Assembly: GCA_013824385.1 (NCBI GenBank)
Contig: PNNU01000279.1
Location: 1-5,064, forward strand
DNA: 5,064 nt
Direction of reading: 5' to 3'
Origin: Anaerolinea sp.
GTDB taxonomy: Bacteria > Chloroflexota > Anaerolineae > Anaerolineales > Anaerolineaceae
How positions within the stretch are numbered: the stretch's first letter is position 1; every line of letters starts with the position of its first letter. The notes under the pieces were generated by a model. The model did not search any database. It worked only from the letters and a program-made list of their open reading frames with translations, and was not told the DNA's origin. The position numbers and the translations under genes were made by a program. Below, piece by piece: positions 1 through 5,064 of this stretch.

Positions 1-54
1 TAATCTTAAAAAATGATTTATAAATCTTAAAGAAAGTTGAGAGGGGTCAAAAAA

Positions 55-81
55 GTTTTGCACGTTTTTTGCACGTTTTTT
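55..81 (+). repeat. Tandem TTGCAC repeats, putative left arm of the attachment site
   Basis: Two copies of TTGCAC (58-63 and 69-74) lie in a tandem repeat with the unit GTTTT(TT)GCAC, followed by a third, diverged unit that keeps only the G and T-run. They sit 81-97 bp left of the tRNA-Arg fragment. The same hexamer occurs in the same orientation to the right of the fragment (309-314, 320-325). Tyrosine integrases of the lambda type bind short, directly repeated arm sites on both sides of the core, and this arrangement fits that. The binding role is an inference; the repeat itself is plain to see. Confidence 0.45.
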
Positions 82-94
82 GAGGATTAAAGGC

Positions 95-130
95 ATCGGA
101 CGGCACAAATCACCATATGTGCCGTCCGAT
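95..130 (-). terminator. Perfect 13-bp hairpin beyond the tRNA 3' end, possible terminator
   Basis: Bases 95-107 and 118-130 are perfect inverted complements (13 bp, GC-rich) around a 10-nt loop. Read on the minus strand the hairpin lies 24 bp after the tRNA-Arg 3' end and is followed by a short TTTAAT stretch, so it could be the old transcription terminator of the tRNA gene. The T run is short, which makes termination uncertain. It could instead be a structured protein-binding site in the left arm of the attachment region. Confidence 0.4.
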
Positions 131-142
131 AACTCAAAAGCC

Positions 143-154
143 CCTATATATAGG
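143..154. repeat. 12-bp palindrome abutting the tRNA fragment
   Basis: CCTATATATAGG is a perfect palindrome touching the 3' end of the tRNA fragment; its last bases, read on the minus strand, give the CCT that stands where an encoded CCA would be. A similar perfect palindrome, CCCATATATGGG, lies at 249-260. Both could be protein-binding sites in the attachment region, but no function can be assigned. Confidence 0.4.
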
Positions 155-196
155 CGCCCCCGGCGCGGCTCGAACGCGCAACCTACTGATTCGAAG
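155..196 (-). tRNA. tRNA-Arg(TCG) 3' fragment, attachment-site half (attR-like)
   Basis: Read on the minus strand, this is the 3' half of a tRNA. It has a seven-base anticodon loop CTTCGAA (196-190, anticodon TCG, arginine), the 3' anticodon stem TCAGT (189-185), a variable loop AGGTT (184-180), a perfect 5-bp T stem GCGCG/CGCGC around loop TTCGAGC (179-163), the 3' acceptor strand CGGGGGC and discriminator G, with no encoded CCA. The match stops at the anticodon loop: the bases upstream (GATTA at 201-197) do not pair with TCAGT, and no D arm or 5' acceptor strand follows. It is therefore not a working gene. A fragment ending at the anticodon loop is what remains when a tyrosine integrase inserts an element at this core, and the intact tRNA should lie at the far end, to the right in this orientation. 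The reading as a tRNA half is firm; the integration history is inferred. Confidence 0.85.
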
Positions 197-248
197 TAAT
201 CGAACACATGTTCTATATAGTATATATGGTGTAATACATCTACTGTGT

Positions 249-260
249 CCCATATATGGG
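249..260. repeat. 12-bp palindrome in the right arm
   Basis: CCCATATATGGG is a perfect palindrome 52 bp to the right of the tRNA core. The counterpart in copy B (816-827) is partly eroded to CCCATATGTGGT. A dimeric DNA-binding protein such as an excisionase or element regulator could bind here, but nothing else supports this. Confidence 0.4.
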
Positions 261-308
261 GGTGGTTTTGTCCATTTAATCAATATTTTCCACTGTTTGG
301 TAACTGAT

Positions 309-329
309 TTGCACCAAAGTTGCACCAAA
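309..329 (+). repeat. TTGCACCAAA tandem repeat, putative right arm-type integrase sites
   Basis: Two exact copies of TTGCACCAAA (309-318 and 320-329) repeat with an 11-bp period, about one helical turn, starting 113 bp from the edge of the tRNA core. In copy B the first site is kept as TTGCAC at 876-881, also 113 bp from the decayed core, while the second is lost. Direct repeats spaced by a helical turn next to an att core are typical of arm-type sites bound by the N-terminal domain of tyrosine integrases. Confidence 0.55.
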
Positions 330-351
330 CTGTGAAGCAGGGGAAGGCAAC

Positions 352-718
352 CCATTATTAATTATCATTACCCTAAAAGAACGGTAAGAAAATAAGTCAA
401 ATATGCCCAATTTTGGGGTGTTTGTTATAGTAGTGGCAAATGGATTCCACCACTGACCTTCGGGTTACGTTAGCACCCAGCGCGGTGTGAGCAAAGATCC
501 TGAATCCGTGCCATATCGCCTATGAATTTATGGGTTTGTGCGGTGGGTCTTGCATATCAGTTGACCTGACGAAAGCTGGTTTTTGTTTACCCGGCATGCA
601 GCAGTAGTTGATCGATATGCGTATAGTTGCACTTTTATGCTGTTTCATCAAGTATTTTTGTATGTATGTTGCATATGGTTTTTTTCAATCAGATACTCAC
701 CTAATCGACAATTAGCAT
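352..718. other. Non-coding spacer between the two attachment-like sites
   Basis: Apart from the integrase-like relic (417-508) I see no gene here. A plus-strand open stretch from a TTG at 583 to a stop at 768 encodes about 61 residues with no recognisable motif, and it runs through the decayed tRNA of copy B, so it is very likely spurious. A weak GAAA-loop hairpin at about 563-580 followed by TTTTTGTTT might end plus-strand transcription, but the stem is short and interrupted. One TTGCAC (627-632) lies 91 bp left of the decayed core of copy B, mirroring the left-arm repeats of copy A. Confidence 0.5.
417..508 (-). pseudogene. Decayed C-terminus of a tyrosine recombinase/integrase (relic)
   Basis: No open frame remains, but the minus strand shows pieces in the order seen in the catalytic C-terminus of phage-type integrases (R-F-H-D-L-R-H-T ... 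G-x-N-P-K-V-V-S-E-x-L-G-H-S-S-I-A-T-T). These are R-I-Q-D-L at 508-494, then H-T-A-L-G-A-N at 489-469 after a one-base shift, N-P-K-V at 466-455 in another frame, and S-I with A-T-T-I-T-N-T at about 444-417 after further shifts. Spacing is shorter than in intact proteins by several codons, so small deletions are implied; the L-G-H motif and catalytic tyrosine are not recognisable. The position, with the 3' end pointing at the attachment site, is where such integrase genes usually sit. Assembling short pieces across frames can mislead, so this is a moderate call. More of the gene may extend toward base 600, but I cannot support it residue by residue. Confidence 0.5.
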
Positions 719-918
719 TAGGATTTCCAGCGTTATTCGAATACACAACTTATTGTCCAAAGGGGTAGAATGAGTTTTCTATTTGCTATATGTAGTGAAA
801 TAGTATCTATTACATCCCATATGTGGTGATGAATTTTTCCACCTAGTCTAAATCTTCCACTGTTTTGTACCTAATTTGCACTATTATTTAACCTAATAGT
901 GACGTAATTAACAGCAAC
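719..918. repeat. Attachment-region direct repeat, copy B (decayed)
   Basis: This is the second copy of the segment at 151-351. The part matching the tRNA fragment spans about 719-763: TAGG at the 3' end (719-722), CGAA of the T-loop (738-741; ATTCGAAT is still readable at 735-742), CAAC (746-749), and CTTTGG in place of CTTCGA of the anticodon loop on the minus strand. Stems are no longer paired and most GC pairs have drifted to AT, so this is a dead relic. The right arm (815-882) is better kept and includes one TTGCAC at 876-881. The copy ends about 15 bp from the stop codon of the kinase gene. Confidence 0.65.
879..901. repeat. 8-bp hairpin downstream of the kinase gene
   Basis: CACTATTA (879-886) and TAATAGTG (894-901) form a perfect 8-bp stem with a 7-nt loop, about 32 bp past the kinase stop on the minus strand. 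It is AT-rich and no T run follows on that strand, so it is a poor intrinsic terminator, although it is the only hairpin close enough to serve as a 3' end for the kinase transcript. Confidence 0.3.
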
Positions 919-932
919 TATAAATTTTTATG

Positions 933-2747
933 TCACCTTAAGTAAGGAATCAGCCAGAACTTCCCACCCAATCCTTCAGCAGTCCAACCTGTTTTGTTTT
1001 TTTCATCTTTTACATACCACCAGATAAGGTCATCTTTACATTGCGGTCCATCCAGAATGGTGACGAATTTTCCAGGTTCCACGCCTCCAATATCTTTGCT
1101 GCTTGTTCCGGGGCTTTCACGCAAATTATTCGAGGTGTCATTGACGGTACTTACATAAGCTCGATCACCAATTTTTAAATGTGAAATTGATGAACCACCG
1201 CAAGGTTTCCAATAGGGCAAGGGGGAAAGCCAATACTCACCAACAGGTTTTGCGATCTCAGGCGTCCAGCCGCTATTCCAATCTGCATTGAAGGTCGGAA
1301 CAACATTCCAAAGCAGGTATCCGCCTCGATCGCATTCAGGTCCTCCTATGATAAACATCATTTCTCCACTTTCGGCTGTTCCGATCTTGTTATCGGAAGG
1401 TGCTGTGTCTGCTTCGCTGCGAATTCCATTGCTTCCGCCACCGAGGGAGACAAAGGTCAGGTCACCTTTATTTAGAAAGGAATCGACTCCGCAATTGGTC
1501 ACCATGTGGGATGCAGGAACCAACATCTTTGGGGCTTGTGTCACGATCTTTTGAGTTGAAGTTGGTTCAAGTGTATTTGTAACAATCTCGTTTGTGGTTG
1601 CAGTTGCATCAGGCTGTGTAGGAACCATTTCTGGAGTGGATTCAGGTTTATTGTTTCCAATACGAGATATGGCAAACACCACAATCACGATCAAAACTAA
1701 TAAGCCTCCTGTCCAAAAAACCCAATTACGATTTTTACCGTTTGGTTTTTCCAGCACTGGAAGATTTACAGGTACCTTACTTTGATCTGCAACCGGTAGA
1801 ACGGGAGGTAAATCTACGGTTTCATATATATCCATTATCGGATTTTCATCCCTGGTTGTCAGATCCTGATCTTCAGCGGAATTTATCGCAGCGAATGAAA
1901 TTTGGGAATTCTCCAAAACCGCCTGCATGGCAGCAATGAAACTCTCCATGTCTGAAAATCGGTTCTCAGGATTCTTGGCAAGTGCTTTGAATAGCACTTT
2001 CTCAACCAAATTAGGCAGATCCGGACAGAATTGTTTGGGTCTGGGCAGAGGATCACGTAGCACTTGCACCATCGTAGCAGGAACAGTATCTGCTTTGAAT
2101 GGTGGCCTGCCAGTGATCAATTCGTAAAGCACAACACCTAGCGCATAGATATCAGCACGACCGTCAATTTTCTTGCCTTCCCATTGTTCGGGAGCCATGT
2201 ATTCGGGAGTTCCAATAGCCATCCCTGCGGTGGTCAAACCATCCATGGTTTCATTCTCTTCGATCACCTTGGCGATACCAAAGTCTGATAGCATGGGGAT
2301 ACCATATTGGGTGATCAGGATATTTGCAGGTTTGACATCCCGATGGATGATCTGATTTTTATGGGCATAACTCAAAGCATCTGCGATAGGGAGGATGATT
2401 TTGACAGCTTCCTTCCAGGGGATCGGTTTACCTAGTAAGGATTTGAGCGTTTTTCCACCTTCTATATATCGCATCACAAGGAAAGGGATGCCATTGAAAT
2501 CGCCGTAGTCAGTGACCGGAATGATATTTGGGTGAGTCAGACGAGCCGTTTTTTGGGCTTCAGTCTTAAATCGTTTGAGGGACTTCTCTGCCAGTTCTGG
2601 GGAAAGCCGTTCGGTACGGATAAACTTGATAGCGATATCGATATCAAGGCTGGTATCGTAAGCTTTGTATACCACGGCCATTCCACCCCGGCCAAGTGGT
2701 TCTAGAATGTGATAGCGTCCTGTTGATTGACCCGTGAAATCTGGCAT
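933..2747 (-). CDS. PknB-like transmembrane Ser/Thr protein kinase with SH3-like ectodomain
   Basis: The protein phosphorylates Ser/Thr of partner proteins in the cytoplasm and probably senses an extracellular signal. Numbered from the first of two possible ATGs (2753), the kinase domain (about 14-280) is complete: glycine loop GRGGMAVV (21-28), Lys43, helix-C Glu65, catalytic loop HRDVKPAN (137-144), DFG (157-159), Thr174-Thr175 as likely activation-loop sites, GTPEYMAPEQ (181-190) and Arg265. A low-complexity juxtamembrane stretch leads to one membrane segment (344-363), then a Pro/Thr-rich linker (370-416) outside the cell. Two related modules follow, 421-512 and 518-606, each with two cysteines (421/474 and 518/572) and GW[TX]...W-L motifs typical of bacterial SH3-like domains. 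I prefer the second ATG (2747), because GGG at 2758-2756 is 8 bases upstream of it but only 2 from the first; this gives 604 residues. The EccC-like ATPase gene lies 102 bp upstream on the same strand (96 bp from the first ATG). Kinase identity is near certain; the ligand and targets are unknown. Confidence 0.95.
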   Translation of the reverse strand: MPDFTGQSTGRYHILEPLGRGGMAVVYKAYDTSLDIDIAIKFIRTERLSPELAEKSLKRFKTEAQKTARLTHPNIIPVTDYGDFNGIPFLVMRYIEGGKTLKSLLGKPIPWKEAVKIILPIADALSYAHKNQIIHRDVKPANILITQYGIPMLSDFGIAKVIEENETMDGLTTAGMAIGTPEYMAPEQWEGKKIDGRADIYALGVVLYELITGRPPFKADTVPATMVQVLRDPLPRPKQFCPDLPNLVEKVLFKALAKNPENRFSDMESFIAAMQAVLENSQISFAAINSAEDQDLTTRDENPIMDIYETVDLPPVLPVADQSKVPVNLPVLEKPNGKNRNWVFWTGGLLVLIVIVVFAISRIGNNKPESTPEMVPTQPDATATTNEIVTNTLEPTSTQKIVTQAPKMLVPASHMVTNCGVDSFLNKGDLTFVSLGGGSNGIRSEADTAPSDNKIGTAESGEMMFIIGGPECDRGGYLLWNVVPTFNADWNSGWTPEIAKPVGEYWLSPLPYWKPCGGSSISHLKIGDRAYVSTVNDTSNNLRESPGTSSKDIGGVEPGKFVTILDGPQCKDDLIWWYVKDEKNKTGWTAEGLGGKFWLIPYLR

Positions 2748-2753
2748 GACCAT

Positions 2754-2761
2754 TTCCCTTT
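2754..2761 (-). promoter_or_regulatory. Ribosome binding site of the kinase gene
   Basis: Read on the minus strand this is AAAGGGAA. The spacing suits the ATG at 2747 (8 bases after GGG) and not the ATG at 2753, which almost touches it. It therefore decides in favour of the shorter start. Confidence 0.6.
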
Positions 2762-2849
2762 AGTATGTTACTAGCGAGCTTTCTACGAATATTTTTGGTG
2801 TAATTTACTTACCCACATGAATGAATAGTCCTAATAATGGAAATAATGA
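2762..2849. other. Intergenic gap between ATPase and kinase genes
   Basis: This AT-rich gap shows no convincing promoter (no TTGACA-like box with a spaced TATAAT-like box on the minus strand) and no hairpin plus T run that would end the ATPase transcript. Read-through from the ATPase gene into the kinase gene is thus possible, but a gap of this length also leaves room for a separate promoter that I cannot recognise. Confidence 0.3.
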
Positions 2850-5064
2850 TTATTTGGAAATTCTTTCAAGGCGTTTTTGAAAGCATTCTGCTGGATTATC
2901 ATATTGCTGCCACCAAACACCGGATTGGAATAGTTTTACTTTTCCTCTTTTGATAATATATCCGCGTCCGATTTGCAAATTGCTGTTAGGTTGTCCTGAT
3001 GCGATGCGGGCATTATTAAATAGATCGATTCCATCAGAACCACCCAGAAGTACTCCGCAGCCACTAGTTGAGAACTTACTCATCAGAGAATCTTGATAGA
3101 CCTTTGGTAGGTCAGCCATGGTATCGGCAATAACTATACTTATCCCGGTTTCATCGCCATTTTGGATGATTTCATTCAATTGAGTGCGTTCATTGTCTGA
3201 TAAAGAAGATGAGAATTTTCCATAGTCATCGACGACAACGAAAATGTGAGAATATTTGCTTAAGAAGACTTCTTGATCAAAATCATCTGCATTAGCTCGG
3301 ATTTGTTTTTCTTGGTCTTTTTTTCGTTTTTCAATGGTTTTACTGGTTTCATTCAACCAATCTTGGAAAGCGGTTTTGACCTTAACATAATATGTGTGTG
3401 GTAATGATTTTAAAGGAAGTAAAGATTGACTGTGATAACCAAGAATTTTTATCTCAAGTTGAGAAGAAGGATACTTTTCTGCCAAATTGAGAAGCCACAT
3501 TTGAAGGTAAGTTGTTTTTCCTTCACCAGGTGCAGTCGAAGAAACCAGAAAAGCGCTACTGTCTCGCCCCAGTGAAAAACCGATTGGTTTGAGATCTTGA
3601 TATGTTATTCCTGTTTCTGAAAAGTAATCGAACTTGCCAGATTCGCGTTGAACCTGTGGAATGTAAATAAACTCTTCTAAAACTTGGATTTCTGGCGGAG
3701 TAGGTTTTCCTTGCCAGGCATCTTCCATGGCTGAAGTTAATGCAGTTAAATTATCAGTTAGTTCTTTGTCATTATTTCCATACGTGGGTAGTAATGCTTG
3801 AATCGATAATGGTGAAGTGCTACGCAGTAGACCACGACCAGGACGCATCCCTAACATCGCGTCCTCTTGGAGTCGTGCTTCTGATGGAAATCCCACAAGT
3901 CCGTGATACTCATCTGGTGTTGCTTGGTATAAACTGATACGGGCATTGATATTGGATAATAGTTCATTTGGCATGTCAGATTGGATGTACGAAGAGACAG
4001 CTAAATGAATTCCAGCAGACTGACCACTTAATAGCATAACAATTTTCTTAATTACTTCCGGTTCAAAAGTATCCTTTAGATTTAGGAAATTATCAATAAT
4101 CAAAAAGATTGCTGGAAGACTTTCAGCAGATTTAATTTGTGTGTTGTAGTCTACCCAGGAGTCCACCTTAGCTTTTCTCATCAGATTTGTTCTCCGTAAA
4201 ATTTCAGAAGAAAGATAGCTGATCAATCGTTCCGTTCTTTCTGTTTCAAGACGAGTGATAACTGCCCCAACTTGTGGGAAAGACTCTAGAATTTTTAAAC
4301 GAGACTGACCACCGTAATCAAGGATGTAAATATTAGCTTGTTCAGGTGTATGTGTCAGACATAATGACGTAACAAAGGTTCTTAGGAGTGTGCTTTTCCC
4401 TGACCCGGCGGAACCGAATATTAATATATGTCCACCTTGTAAAGGATCAATTTGGTAGTTCGGTTGTGATTGATCTTGCGGTCTATCATAAATCCCTAGG
4501 TAAGGATAAACAGTTTTAATGACTTTATTTCTATTAATCAATTCATGACATTGCTGCCAAGTATTTCCATCCCATCCACCAGTGAGGTTATGATCCAGAA
4601 CATCTTGCAAATAGGCTCGGATGGGTAAGGCATCTTGCCAGATTGAAGGTGGGGATTGTAACCCAATCCGTTTTGCAGTTTCAGCTAAATAATCAACTAC
4701 AGCGACCGCTTCAGTTGCAGGATGTTGAGTTGTCTGGTTCTCGCCTGGTTGACCATAAACCATCATTTTTATGACATCTCTTTGCCCATCGGGTTGAATT
4801 CGAATTATTGAATTGGGCATAAAAGAACCGATATTATCAGGGTCATAATCAGCGCCAGCGAAAGCTGATTGGTAGAGGACGCGACTTGAAACGGAAAAAT
4901 AAGCTCGACCACGTTTCAATGAGATTGCATCAGGTATACCTACCATTTGGATACTATCTTGGGGATCACTTACCTTGAGACAAATTCGATAAGTTGAATT
5001 CTGTAGAATCTCAGGATCGATTGCAGCAGATATGTTTTGGGTTGCTAGCAGCAAATGGACTCCC
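2850..5064 (-). CDS. EccC-like FtsK/SpoIIIE ATPase of a type VII-like secretion system, 5' end outside window
   Basis: This is a motor ATPase expected to sit at the inner membrane and drive export of WXG100/Esx-like substrates. The gene runs off the right edge: the frame is open to base 5064, and the residues G-V-H-L-L-L-A-T-Q there lie inside an FtsK domain, so the TTG at 5054 is not a real start. With Gly at 5061-5063 as residue 1, the first ~75 residues finish one ATPase domain (LLLATQ, then DPQDSIQMVG and GRAYF, as in EccC domain 1). A second domain has Walker A GSAGSGKST (217-225) and Walker B FLIIDN (320-325). A third has a weaker P-loop TAPGEGKTT (510-518), Walker B VVVDDY (609-614) and a GRGYI segment near 699 before the C-terminus at 737. 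Three tandem domains with IDN and DDY Walker B ends distinguish EccC from chromosome translocases such as FtsK, which have one. The N-terminal membrane segments and any earlier part are not visible. Family is confident; the substrate is unknown because no Esx gene lies in the window. Confidence 0.88.
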   Translation of the reverse strand, partial: GVHLLLATQNISAAIDPEILQNSTYRICLKVSDPQDSIQMVGIPDAISLKRGRAYFSVSSRVLYQSAFAGADYDPDNIGSFMPNSIIRIQPDGQRDVIKMMVYGQPGENQTTQHPATEAVAVVDYLAETAKRIGLQSPPSIWQDALPIRAYLQDVLDHNLTGGWDGNTWQQCHELINRNKVIKTVYPYLGIYDRPQDQSQPNYQIDPLQGGHILIFGSAGSGKSTLLRTFVTSLCLTHTPEQANIYILDYGGQSRLKILESFPQVGAVITRLETERTERLISYLSSEILRRTNLMRKAKVDSWVDYNTQIKSAESLPAIFLIIDNFLNLKDTFEPEVIKKIVMLLSGQSAGIHLAVSSYIQSDMPNELLSNINARISLYQATPDEYHGLVGFPSEARLQEDAMLGMRPGRGLLRSTSPLSIQALLPTYGNNDKELTDNLTALTSAMEDAWQGKPTPPEIQVLEEFIYIPQVQRESGKFDYFSETGITYQDLKPIGFSLGRDSSAFLVSSTAPGEGKTTYLQMWLLNLAEKYPSSQLEIKILGYHSQSLLPLKSLPHTYYVKVKTAFQDWLNETSKTIEKRKKDQEKQIRANADDFDQEVFLSKYSHIFVVVDDYGKFSSSLSDNERTQLNEIIQNGDETGISIVIADTMADLPKVYQDSLMSKFSTSGCGVLLGGSDGIDLFNNARIASGQPNSNLQIGRGYIIKRGKVKLFQSGVWWQQYDNPAECFQKRLERISK

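Larger units (their letters stand above)
151..351. repeat. Attachment-region direct repeat, copy A (core plus right arm)
   Basis: This segment aligns with 719-918 at an almost constant offset of 566-568 bp. The best block, 248-315 against 815-882, aligns without gaps with 52 of 68 bases identical by hand count. Further matches lie at the T-loop CGAA (171/738), CAAC (179/746), TTCTAT (211/777) and GTGA...GCAAC (332/899). Copy A contains the well-preserved tRNA-Arg fragment and the right-arm repeats. Similarity may continue leftward to the TTGCAC repeats near 58 (counterpart near 627), but the bases between align poorly. Confidence 0.7.

Noticed and set aside
2..31. Nine-base repeat AATCTTAAA at 2-10 and 23-31
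   Set aside because: It is short, AT-rich and at the window edge; chance is the simplest explanation.
155..230. A complete tRNA gene
   Set aside because: The bases right of 196 do not form the 5' anticodon stem, a D arm or the 5' acceptor strand GCCCCCG.
117..335. Plus-strand 72-residue open frame containing G-A-A-R-T-R-N-L-L-I-R-S
   Set aside because: This peptide is the antisense reading of a tRNA 3' half, a familiar false gene; the frame runs over the attachment region and has no ribosome binding site.
134..355. Minus-strand 73-residue open frame
   Set aside because: It is translated from the tRNA fragment and arm repeats, with no domain and no recognisable ribosome binding site.
583..768. 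Plus-strand 61-residue open frame from TTG
   Set aside because: It crosses the decayed tRNA copy, starts at a rare codon without a Shine-Dalgarno sequence, and matches nothing recognisable.
1..932. CRISPR array or insertion sequence
   Set aside because: The repeats are only two diverged copies or short tandem hexamers, with no regular spacers, no terminal inverted repeats and no transposase frame.
5052..5054. TTG as the start of the ATPase gene
   Set aside because: The frame is open through the window edge and the residues just before it continue the conserved FtsK G-x-H-L-L-L-A-T-Q motif, so the gene is simply cut.

Overview
The window suggests a moderate- to low-GC bacterium, most likely Chloroflexota of the Anaerolineae type. 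That placement is an inference. It rests on a membrane-anchored Ser/Thr kinase whose ectodomain carries two cysteine-paired SH3-like modules, a build I associate with that group, next to an EccC-like ATPase. No marker gene is present to settle the taxonomy.

Layout. Bases 1-932 hold no intact protein gene but are rich in the remains of an integrative element. A 3' fragment of a tRNA-Arg gene (anticodon TCG, minus strand, 155-196) starts exactly at the anticodon loop and has no 5' half, the classic signature of a tyrosine-recombinase attachment site. About 567 bp to the right, at 719-918, lies a badly decayed, collinear second copy of this site and its right flank. TTGCAC motifs, all in one orientation, sit at nearly the same distances on both sides of each core, like integrase arm-type sites. 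Between the two sites (about 417-508, minus strand) there are frame-broken pieces that resemble the C-terminus of a tyrosine integrase, in the expected order. I read this as the scar of repeated integration of related elements at one tRNA-Arg gene.

Bases 933-5064 hold two large minus-strand genes. The upstream one, cut by the right edge, encodes the C-terminal part of an FtsK/SpoIIIE-type, EccC-like ATPase of a type VII (ESX/WXG100-like) secretion system: the end of one ATPase domain followed by two more. After a 102-bp gap (96 bp before the longer possible start) comes a complete PknB-like transmembrane Ser/Thr kinase. The shared strand and order suggest one locus, with the ATPase driving export and the kinase sensing something outside the cell and signalling inside. 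The tRNA fragment points leftward, so an intact tRNA-Arg would be expected somewhere to the right. The secretion/kinase locus may therefore be cargo of the island, but the other end is not visible.
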